This document shows positions 56,000 to 64,000 of a DNA stretch of 64,000 bases, one piece after another. The notes under the pieces were generated by a model. That model was not told the origin of the DNA. It worked only from the letters and a program-made list of their open reading frames with translations, and made no database searches. A program made the translations under genes and the position numbers. Origin of the DNA: Arma custos (Eukaryota > Arthropoda > Insecta > Hemiptera > Pentatomidae). The stretch's first letter is position 1. Every line of letters begins with the position of its first letter. The stretch is taken from positions 41,980,395-42,044,394 of the forward strand of contig CM073763.1 in the NCBI GenBank assembly GCA_037127475.1, written 5' to 3'.

Positions 56000-57745
56000 G
56001 ACAAATATTTACTATAAGTCATATACCGACGCTGTAGAGACGCTTACAAAGACTGTACAAACTGCTGCTTGGCAATCATCTGAGACATGAGACATTCAGA
56101 CAAAAACAATACTTACCACCCGACATAAGGTCCCTTATTATTGAAAAGCGACGTGCACTGAACCAATGGATAAGATCTCGCTATCCCAGTGACAAGTAAC
56201 TACTAAACCAATAGTCTAATAAATTAAGGAAACGAGTACAGCAATACAAAAACGACATCTACAACACACATCTTACTAACTTGCAGACAAGTAATAATAC
56301 TCTATGGCAACAAACTAGAAAGATTCTGCATTACCATAATACAAAGACGCCCCTCCGTAAACCTGACAACTCATGGGCCAGAAGTGAAAAAGAAAAAGCA
56401 GACGTAATTGCCTCTCATCTTACAGACGTACTATATTTCAACCACACGACGACCTTCTTGATCTACAGCATTGCTCTGACGTCCAACAAATTCTGACACT
56501 TCCTCTGTCTTTACCACCTCCACTAATCAATCCTTCAGATGTTGAATTTTGTATAAAAAAAAATTCACCGTGCAGAAACTCACCTGGTTATGATCTTATT
56601 ACACCCAAAATTTTACGACTTCTTCCTAGGAAAGGCTTAATTTTTCTGTTACAGACATCTACAATTCTATTCTTCAACTTACTTATTTTCCGTTGTAAAA
56701 ATGATCCCAAAGCCAAATAAGTCATTAGACCAAGTTACGTTCTACAGGCCTATTAGTAGGTATTCTACCACTATTTTCCAAAATATTTGAAAAATTATTA
56801 CTAAAGTGGCTCTATCCATTATTATAAATAATTTAATTCCTAACCATGAATTCGGGTTTAGGCCTGCACATTATACAACACAACAATGTCATAGAGTGGT
56901 TGATAGCATTGCCGTGGAACTAGAAAAGAAGGAATATTGCATAACAGCTTTCTTGGACGTATTACAAGCTTCCGATAATTTTTGGTACGATGGTCTCCTT
57001 TGCAAACTAAAATTATTTCTACCACGCGCCTATTATCTAGTGATAAAATATTATCTTGAGGACAGATTTCTCATTGTAAATCAGGATGGTAAATATTCCG
57101 ACTATTGCCGAATATAATGCTGGAGTACAGCAGGGCAATATTCTAGGCCCAGTTCTATACTCTATATACACCTACGAATCCCCACAGACGCCAGGAAACC
57201 TACTTGCTCCTTATCCGGACGATACTGTCATATTTTTGACCGGTACTAATCCGAACATTGATTTCATAATCTTCAGACACACTTAAATTATTTACAAAAT
57301 TGGCTCGATAAATGGCGTATAAAAATTAACATACAAAAATCTAACCAAGTAAAATTTACACTTAGACATTCAGGGTGCCTCTCACTAATACTTTATAATA
57401 CACCTTTGTCCAGAAAAATACAGACAAAATACTTTGGCCATCGCTAACAAACAAACTTATGATATACAACATGCTACTTAATCAATGTGGACCTTTGCCC
57501 CGCAAGTGTGGGGTTCATGCGAAAAAACCCACTTACAGACCATTCAAATTTTTCAATCAGAATTCCTTCGTTATATTACACATTGTCCGTTTTACATTAC
57601 TAATAAATCAATACACAAAGATCTCAAAACATATAACGAGAATCCCTTAGGGGAGTTTAACCAAAATAAGATCGAAAATACAATATGTGCCAAATGGCAT
57701 TTGTATAATTTCTGAAATAAATATTTTTATTATTATCATTATTAG
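56000..57745 (+). pseudogene. Jockey-like LINE (family J), longer decayed copy
   Basis: In shifting frames: EKRRALNQWIRSRYPSDK (56140-56200), SPGYDLITPKILRLLPRKG (56580-56635), an NHEFGFRPAHYTTQQCHRVV segment (56836), motif A-like TAFLDVLQASDNFW, GVQQGNILGPVLYSIYT (57120-57170), a degraded catalytic box YPDD (57214), and the C-terminus QIFQSEFLRYITHCPFYIT. It ends with the 3' UTR GAGAATCCCTTAGGGGAG (57640) and a TTATTATTAT tail, matching 14202-14300. Many stops; inactive. Confidence 0.8.
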
Positions 57746-60578
57746 TAGCATTTAGCACTGTAATACATTATGTTTCTTTTTGTTCTGTTCATTTTGTTAA
57801 TCTAAAGGGTCTTAGTCCAAGAATTAAGTTATTTTTTTATTATATACATAAATATTTCGTGTATATATTTATAATTCATGCACGTTTATTTATAAATGTG
57901 TGTACGCGTGTTTGTGAGGAATCCTACTAGAAACTTTCCATCCTGCGTTAGCGTCATTATTATTCTTAGATTAATCTGGCCTAGGGAACGAAACCACAAC
58001 AGCCAAGGCCAAGGCTGTTTGTGTAGGCGACCTCTTCCCAGCGAAAATATTTTCTATTCTCCAGTGGCTGGAGAAGGCTGTCCTGGAGTGAGGCGAACCA
58101 CCTGCCAGAACTGGAATCAGTATTTATAAAGCCGCCTTTTAACGGAGGTCACTGCCCCCGCACCCAAATCTGTCGTCGGTGAAAAAGTTCACAAAAAATG
58201 TTAGGGCTTCGGGTATTTATTACAAAATGGGGGAAAGGGGACTGAAATATCCAGTAACTAATTTCTGTTACAGGTCGATCCTCTTGCTAACAAAAATCTG
58301 GAAACAATATAGAGACAATTAATATTGTGAGTATGTAAAAGTTTGTTTGAATTGTAAAGATAAGATAATTAATTAGCTTGCAGATTTAATAATTGTATTT
58401 CTTCTTACATTATCTGTTGGAGTCAATATGAGTTTTTTCTTAATAAACTACCCAATAAAGTTATTTCGTTCTAACTGTTATATTTTCTATTACATTTTTT
58501 TTTAAAGTAAAGTCTTCTTTAAATGGGTTCAGCGACTGGTTTAACTTGTGGCTTCACGTCAGCAACTTAGCGGCGAGTGCATGAGTTATAAATTTTTCCG
58601 TAATCAACTTTAGTTTAAAGGTAAGAATCCGATTGGTATAAGAATAATTATATTTATTGAAATAGTCGTTTAATAGTTGTGTAATTGATACTAATAATAA
58701 CTTAAACCGCCAATAACTGGTTGACCTATTAGTTTCTCCTGAAAGATCTCATTTTTATTTTGACATAATAGATTTTATTTGTAATAATTAAATCTCTTGT
58801 TTTATGAAATGATTGAAAGTACAAATGATCTAGGTATCGTTGAACTTGACCATAAAAATAACGCTGAAAATGAAAATGAAAACTTTGTAAATACAAATAC
58901 AGGGTATTAATACTGTAACTGTATAATAATTAATATCTCAATTCAATTAATGATTTTTTATCGAGCTTATGCTACCCATCATATGTTTTGATTAATAAAT
59001 AAACTACTTGAAAATGATTCTAATTATTTATAATTTATTTATTTTATTTTTTTATTAATTGTTATAATTTTTATTTTGAAGAGAAAAGATTTGTCTAGGG
59101 CTGACATAAAATAAATTTGGTAGACATTTTTCACAAATATTATTATAAATATGATTATTATAAATATGAATAGGCCATCAACATTTAAATATTAGTTAGT
59201 TTGTATCAAAAAATTTATTTATTGTGATTTATTCATTTATTGTGACAAAAAATGAATGTAAATATTAATTTTCGAAATAGTTAAATTTTAGACATGAACA
59301 TGACATTGTACTGATTTTTATGTGACAAACCGCTAGTTTTCTATGGATTACAAATTAGTAATTATTGATATGCAATTTTTAGAATATATTGATAATGAAT
59401 GTATCAGTGAGATGATCAGTGAGAGCAAACAGTATAGGATATTAGTAAACACTATTAGAATAGAATCACCCATGTGTGTATAATAATTTTTAAGCTAACT
59501 AGAAATTCATTAAGGATGATGTATTTATAACTGAGGCACCTAGATCAACATATTTATGTTTATGTAATGGTAAAACGTAATTGTGAAGGAATGTTCTATT
59601 CTTCTGTATCTTGAATGCTATTGTAATGTTATGAACAGACAAGTTAAAATTTTCTCGGAAACTTTTAAAATGTTTTCATGATAGTTGTTATCACTTGAAA
59701 TTCGTGGAGAGTCAGTTAATCCTCACCATCCAATTCTACTTCATTTAATATTCCATTGAGCTACACTCAGCACGTTGGATAGAAATGTATACGGTTGCCG
59801 CACCCTTCATTGTTAAAGCCATATTTTCATTCCAAACATGGTTCATTTTCCTTTTTTGGCTAATGGGTTATGCGCAATAGCTATTAAAAAAAATCGCGGG
59901 GAGGAACTGTTTAATCTTTAAAATATTTCAAGGAACGTCAGCTTCTGTACTTGTAATTTCTCTCTTGTTGGAAATTGGAAGAATTTAATCTTTCAAATAC
60001 TGGATATGCCATAGCTGTGGTAAAATTATTGTCAAAATATTGTAATTCAATATACATAGATGTTGAATTACAATATTATGTATATATATGTGTATTTATT
60101 TTGTTGTAATTTCTTGAAAATAGTGAGTTATAACTTGTTAATATGAATGCACTAATATAAAATTATATTGTAATACATTTTTAAATTGCATTAAACTATA
60201 ATACTTTAATAACTATAATCCTTTTATATCACAATTCATTTTTATGTTAATGTAATATATTGCAAAGAAGAATTTACGTATCACAGAGTTTTTATACAGT
60301 TTTCATGGTTATTTTTAGGTTTTATGATACACTATAATGCCAATTATAGGAATAAATGAACGAGAATTTATTATAATTTGAAGTTTTTATATGCTTGTAT
60401 TTAAATCTAAATTTCTAATGCCTAATCTCCCGTAGGTCATTCTGGATATAACCTGGTTACTTCCCAGTTAACAATTGATTTAGGTATTTATCTTGAATAT
60501 AATATCTATTTATTGAAACACTTAAACATAAAATACAAGTGTTTTTCAGTTTCTTAACAATATAAATATTTAAAATAA
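57746..60578. other. 2.8 kb without a recognisable gene
   Basis: AT-rich. The block at 57930-58130 is GC-richer but resembles nothing I know. No RNA gene or repeat assigned. Confidence 0.5.
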
Positions 60579-60965
60579 ATGTCAGTGTACAAGATCACGC
60601 CTTTCCGACTTTTCCACTCCTCACAGAACCAAATCATTCGAACCAATTCCTTTCTGGCCTGTTCCACCATATATTGGAACTCCCAGCCATACAGCATCCG
60701 ACATGCTTCTTCCCAATTGAAATTTAAACCATTATGCTTTTCCAACATCTCTTTAACTCCCAAACATTACTAAGTTGTAATTATTGGCTCAGGTGCATCA
60801 CAAGTAACTAATGACTTACTGACAATTTTCTTCACTGATGTATATTGTTTTTTATATATTTATGTGCCTTTATTATTTTATTTTTTGCTTGATATTAGGT
60901 ATTGTATGTTTTTATGTGTATGTTGTTTTCTTGTGGTTTGGTGAATAAAAAACGTATTAGTGCCA
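60579..60965 (+). pseudogene. 3' end of a CR1/jockey-like LINE
   Basis: NSFLACSTIYWNSQPYSIRH plus SSQLKFKPLCFSNISL follow the common LINE C-terminal pattern (SFFPR..S.WNSLPPSIR....SFK..L). The following sequence ends in GTGAATAAAAAAC (about 60941), a poly(A)-signal-like 3' end. Confidence 0.6.
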
Positions 60966-61066
60966 CCACTGTATATTTATTGAAATCAACGCGATCAAAA
61001 TCTATCGTTGTCTCAATGTTTGGAAATACTATCTTTAATAGATACTATTTTTTTTTTTAACAAGAT

Positions 61067-61320
61067 AGTAGTTATAAATGGCGGGTTGAGTAAGAGTAAC
61101 GACCTTGACCTTTGACCTTGTCTGGAGCCCTACCGTAGGAGGGTCTGGTGTGACCTTGAGTTCATTGACCGTCCTTGTCAGCGCGAGGGGGGTGTTATGT
61201 ACAGGCGAGGGGGTGACCTTGTGACGTGATGGTAGGTGTGTCTTGACCTTGATGGGTTCAATTACATCAAATTGGACGATGTGGCAACGTTGTAAATGAG
61301 ATGTGGCAACAGCGCATCTC
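61067..61320 (+). repeat. Left terminal region (TIR) of Polinton 2
   Basis: It shares with the TIR of Polinton 1 the terminal AGTAGT, GGCGGGTTGAG, TGACCTTGA sites (61151-61159, 61244-61252; TGACCTTGT at 61113-61121 and 61214-61222), GCGAGGGGGTGAC and GAGATGTGGCAACA. The TIR end cannot be fixed without the other terminus. Confidence 0.8.
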
Positions 61321-61562
61321 CGCGCCTGAGATAGGTCGTTGACTCATGAGTTGTTTTTTATTAGGTTTTTTTTTTTTTTAACCGGTTCTGACTCAGCTGT
61401 TTCATTCAGTTTTAGGTCAATGCCCATGTCCATTGATAAGTTGTTAATTTAAATGTATTATTACAAGCTCAGTTGTTGATTCATAAGTTTTTTTTTTTAG
61501 GATTTTTTTTTATATCCCCTTCCATATCTTCCACACGTTTCCCTTTTTCTCTCCAGTTTATC

Positions 61563-61877
61563 ATGGGACAGGTAATGAGTAAGGAACGTAGGGGCGAGAA
61601 CTTGAGGTATGAAAAAGACCGTCTGTCGACATTTGTTGGCTGGGCGTCACCAGTGAGCGCTGTGAAGCTAGCGGCTGCAGGATTTTATTACTTGAAGACC
61701 TCTGACCTGACAAGGTGTGCATTTTGCGGAATAATTTTACATAAATGGGAATACTATGACGATCCATTAGAAGATCACAGGAAATGGTCTGAAAAGTGTC
61801 CATTTATCGAGTACTCGGATCGGTTGGAGAGCTTGCCCATGAAAACAGCTGTAGATGATGAGGTTGATTGTGAATAA
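61563..61877 (+). CDS. Single-BIR (IAP-like) protein with myristoylation signal
   Basis: 104 residues, open. ATG at 61563 gives MGQVMSKERRGE: MGxxxS plus basic residues, the consensus for N-myristoylation; upstream in-frame codons of a longer frame are hydrophobic and unlikely. The BIR domain covers about residues 17-80: DRLSTFVGWASPVSAVKLAA, AGFYYLKTSDLTRCAFCG, and zinc ligands C-x2-C-x16-H-x6-C (CAFC ... EDHRKWSEKC). An acidic tail follows. No RING, CARD or second BIR. Known BIR proteins bind caspases or IAP antagonists; membrane-anchored apoptosis control is the inferred role. The last 23 nt overlap the next gene. Confidence 0.85.
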   Translation: MGQVMSKERRGENLRYEKDRLSTFVGWASPVSAVKLAAAGFYYLKTSDLTRCAFCGIILHKWEYYDDPLEDHRKWSEKCPFIEYSDRLESLPMKTAVDDEVDCE

Positions 61878-62070
61878 GAAAATAAGGAAAAAAGATATGG
61901 GTGTTGTTAATCCATCTGTGAGACTGGAATTATTTCTTCATCACCTTGAAGAATTGAAAAACCACATTGCATTGTATGAAATAAAAAGAAATGAGGTGAA
62001 TGAACTGATAAAAAATCTAAAAAAACTTCGTCTTTCTCCTCCATTACTCTGTTCTCAGTATCGACGTTGA
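61855..62070 (+). CDS. Small coiled-coil accessory protein
   Basis: 71 codons, opening at ATGATG 61855 within the end of the BIR gene in another frame. The homologue at 39945-40190 in Polinton 1 has the same overlap. The core LELFLHHLEELKNHIALYEI and KRNEVNELIKNLKKLRLSP predicts a two-helix coiled coil. Translation could depend on re-initiation, frameshift or splicing. Function unknown. Confidence 0.65.
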   Translation: MMRLIVNKKIRKKDMGVVNPSVRLELFLHHLEELKNHIALYEIKRNEVNELIKNLKKLRLSPPLLCSQYRR

Positions 62071-62081
62071 AACCCTGTGAG

Positions 62082-62651
62082 ATGGTTGGACGATTGGAAC
62101 TGCTGACCGATTACCTCATCACTAGTACTAAACTAGTCCGAGTCGGTCTTTGCGATTTTGTGCCCACTATCGCCGTCATCGACAAGAAAAGTACAGTGTT
62201 TATGGATGTAGAAGAATGGAAATTCGTTGTCGACCAGGTTCCAAGGATGATGTCACTTTTACAAAGCAGATCCAAGAAAGTAGAGGTCGAAGACCGAGTA
62301 AGATGTAAAAATGTGTATTGTTCATTTTCCAAGAGGGGAAGGAACAGAGTCATGAAAATAGAACAGGTTGTTATTTGTTTAGGAATGTTTAACCAGAGTT
62401 CACCGACCTTTCAGCTCGATTCACCTTCTACATGTTTTAACAGAAACGATAAAGTGAAGCTATGTAAAAGTATTGAGAAAATCAACGATTCAATCAGTTT
62501 GATAAGCAAGATGGTGGAACTCTACAAGAAACATGAAGAAGGTCAGCAGACTGAAGCAGTGGAATCTAGTTCAATGGACTTTAATATTAATACCAACACT
62601 CTTTTTTATAATTTAAATGAGCTCAAGAAATATGTAATAATACCCACTTAA
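62082..62651 (+). CDS. Polinton accessory protein with FVPTI...EW core
   Basis: ATG at 62082 (MVGRLELLTDYLITSTKLVR), 189 residues, open. VGLCDFVPTIAVIDKKSTVF, MDVEEWKFVVDQVPRMMSLL, RCKNVYCSFSKRGRNRVMKI, and CFNRNDKVKLCKSIEKINDS are shared with 39554-40015. The helical C-terminal part is longer than in Polinton 1. The F.PT-strand-EW pattern is reminiscent of PC4-like folds and of other unnamed Polinton accessory proteins; unproven. An AATAAA at 62669 can serve as poly(A) signal. Confidence 0.7.
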   Translation: MVGRLELLTDYLITSTKLVRVGLCDFVPTIAVIDKKSTVFMDVEEWKFVVDQVPRMMSLLQSRSKKVEVEDRVRCKNVYCSFSKRGRNRVMKIEQVVICLGMFNQSSPTFQLDSPSTCFNRNDKVKLCKSIEKINDSISLISKMVELYKKHEEGQQTEAVESSSMDFNINTNTLFYNLNELKKYVIIPT

Positions 62652-62822
62652 GTTGTAATTTTTACTCAATAAATAATTTTTACTTATATGCATTTGTTTT
62701 TATTTACTACCCTAGGTAAGAAGGTGAATAAAGGTAAATAAAAAAAAAATAAAATTTTTTTAATTTACATGGTTTATTTGAAGTAAAACACGGAATAAAG
62801 TACAGATATAATAATGATACAA

Positions 62823-63044
62823 TTAATAATTTATATATTCATTGAGGTAGGAGAGTCTTCGTTTCTGGACAAATTCCTCGTCTTCTTGCCATTCCTCAGG
62901 TAAGTTGTCCCAGATGTAGTCTAAGGTGTAGTCATAAAGGTACAAAAGTAATGATCGAGGTAAAACTCTCAATTCTTCAGTAGTTAAAGTTTCGATACCT
63001 TCCTCTCCCAAACGCCATATAACCGTCTCCATTCTATCCATCAT
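62823..63044 (-). CDS. Small acidic protein, unknown
   Basis: 73 codons (MMDRMETVIWRLGEEGIETL ... LPEEWQEDEEFVQKRRLSYL), rich in Leu, Glu and Tyr, predicted helical. Its start lies 22 bp after the stop of the exonuclease-like/BIR gene on the same strand, so the two may share a transcript. I do not recognise it, and no equivalent was found in Polinton 1. It could be the C-terminal exon of the gene upstream. Confidence 0.45.
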   Translation of the reverse strand: MMDRMETVIWRLGEEGIETLTTEELRVLPRSLLLYLYDYTLDYIWDNLPEEWQEDEEFVQKRRLSYLNEYINY

Positions 63045-63066
63045 ACTGATACATCATTCCTAGGAG

Positions 63067-63765
63067 CTATTTATAAATACTCCTCCTCTTCAGCCCACAA
63101 ACACTGGGGACTGTTTGCTTATGATACCTGAGAGGGTTGACTAATGAGCTGCTGTCAAATATCAGTCCACAGTATACACATCTAACTCTATCCTTGACCC
63201 CTCGAATAAATCCGGCATATGAGAGCAGATGATGAGGCGATGATCCAATGTTGTGGAATGTTTTTCTTCTTATTTCTTCTTTTTTTAAATTTACAGCTTC
63301 AGAATTTTTTCCGACCCAAGCAGCCAAACGATGAGCTTGATTTAAAGAACAAACAAAGAATGTGTTTAAATGAAAATGGCAAGTCATCTGATCATTATGT
63401 AACTGTTTCAAGTTTGGACAGCCGAAATCATGAAGGTCGTAGACTGGCTTATTAATGAGTTCTTCTATAAACTTGCACTTTTCCATTCCCTTTCCCCATA
63501 TTATATCATAGTCTTCTGTAACGTATGCTAAAAAATACTTTATATCTTCATATTTTACATCACCATAGTCCCATTCCAATCCGTGAATATGCTTTTTTAC
63601 CCAAAGATTCGTCTTTGACTGACTCACTCCTTCTTCATCCTCTGGAGGTTTAGAAAACCAATGCCATGATGAACCATGACTGACCGAAACAATACTCAGT
63701 TCCTTAACAATTAAAGAGTTAGAAGCCGTGCGATAGCCCTGAAAATCAATGACCACTGAACGCAT
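63067..63765 (-). CDS. DEDD-exonuclease-like + BIR fusion protein
   Basis: 232 codons from 63765. The N-terminal domain: VVIDFQGY (DxQ replaces DxE), LIVKELSIVS, HWFSKPPED, KKHIHGLEWDYGDVKYED, YDLHDFGCPNLKQL, CSLNQAHRLAAWV. The C-terminal BIR signature is CVYC ... x15 ... YHK, and the last zinc-ligand Cys lies in another frame: a one-base indel near 63113 shifts the final about 15 codons compared with the homologue at 31015-31737. The N-terminal domain uses the layout of a degenerate DEDDh 3'-5' exonuclease, probably inactive. It may act as a nucleic-acid or caspase-binding decoy; no direct evidence. It lies directly behind the capsid gene. Confidence 0.75.
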   Translation of the reverse strand: MRSVVIDFQGYRTASNSLIVKELSIVSVSHGSSWHWFSKPPEDEEGVSQSKTNLWVKKHIHGLEWDYGDVKYEDIKYFLAYVTEDYDIIWGKGMEKCKFIEELINKPVYDLHDFGCPNLKQLHNDQMTCHFHLNTFFVCSLNQAHRLAAWVGKNSEAVNLKKEEIRRKTFHNIGSSPHHLLSYAGFIRGVKDRVRCVYCGLIFDSSSLVNPLRYHKQTVPSVCGLKRRSIYK

Positions 63766-63851
63766 CTTCTTAAGATTTAGACAAGGTCCTACGGTGAAGT
63801 GGCACTAGTGTGTCTACGACTATATATATGTGTGTGTGAGCAGCTGCAGCA

Positions 63852-64000
63852 TTAATACATTTTACGGACCAATCCGGTTCCCGCTTCGTATTCTACAATG
63901 TTGTCATGAATAATGAGACAGAATGCCTTAGTATTAACCGGGAAATTTTCACTCGCCTCTAGTTGCACGCGAATATCAATGGTCGTACTTTTTATTGCTT
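63852..64000 (-). CDS. Major capsid protein, C-terminal end (cut by window)
   Basis: On the minus strand the last about 49 codons (TTIDIRVQLEASENFPVNTK ... GTGLVRKMY, stop 63852-63854) match the end of the capsid protein in Polinton 1 (38740-38887). The rest lies beyond the window. Confidence 0.85.
   Translation of the reverse strand, partial: AIKSTTIDIRVQLEASENFPVNTKAFCLIIHDNIVEYEAGTGLVRKMY

Larger units (their letters stand above)
61067..64000. mobile_element. Second Polinton, inverted relative to the first, truncated by the window
   Basis: It begins AGTAGTTATAAATGGCGGG at 61067, followed by a terminal region related to the TIR of Polinton 1. Gene order inward (BIR, coiled coil, FVPTI protein on +; then small gene, exonuclease-like/BIR and capsid C-terminus on -) corresponds to the right end of Polinton 1 read backwards. 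The six bases before it (CAAGAT, 61061-61066) should be repeated beyond the window after a terminus ending in ACTACT. Confidence 0.9.

Overview
The window looks like arthropod nuclear DNA, most likely insect. It is AT-rich, has eukaryotic non-LTR, LTR and DNA transposons, tRNA-derived SINEs, a canonical GT-AG intron and AATAAA signals, and no operons or bacterial genes. I find no intact host gene. The window is mainly layered mobile elements, most of them broken. The taxon cannot be fixed from sequence alone; an insect, perhaps hemipteran, is a guess from the transposon families.

Layout. 0.2-1.2 kb: dead Tc1-like transposase. 2.6-9.5 kb: SINE and two decayed non-LTR retrotransposons. 9.5-13.8 kb: no recognisable genes. 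13.8-17 kb: 3' ends of jockey-like and RTE-like elements. 18.2-21.3 kb: a transposon-associated gene of unknown class, partly duplicated as a near-perfect 646-bp palindrome, with a 293-bp tandem repeat that carries a tRNA-like core. 22-24.3 kb: RTE debris. 25.70-40.79 kb: a Polinton/Maverick (adintovirus-like) element with both ends preserved. 41-61 kb: SINEs, inverted repeats carrying hammerhead-like motifs, a second 422-bp palindrome, several non-LTR fragments and the 3' end of a Gypsy-type LTR element whose Pol carries a macrodomain. 61.07 kb to the window end: a second, related Polinton in the opposite orientation, cut by the window edge.

Polinton 1 is 15,087 bp, with 216-bp terminal inverted repeats and a GAGGAT target duplication. 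It encodes a protein-primed type B DNA polymerase (broken), an OB-fold-like protein with an 88-bp intron, an rve integrase with chromodomain, a DUF8207-type protein, a packaging ATPase, a PLA2-like protein, a pVI/pX-like protein, an adenain-like protease, a penton fragment and the double-jelly-roll major capsid protein. An LTR-retrotransposon fragment replaces most of the penton gene. Both Polintons also carry an accessory module: a single-BIR (IAP-like) protein with an N-terminal MGxxxS myristoylation signal, a small coiled-coil protein overlapping its end, a third protein with an FVPTI...EW core, and a separate protein that joins a degenerate DEDD-exonuclease-like domain to a C-terminal BIR zinc finger. 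The TIRs of both elements are packed with TGACCTTGA, the extended half-site of FTZ-F1/ERR nuclear receptors.

The candidates I would pursue first are the paired BIR proteins of the Polintons, the nuclear-receptor sites in their TIRs, and the macrodomain at the C-terminus of the Gypsy-type Pol.
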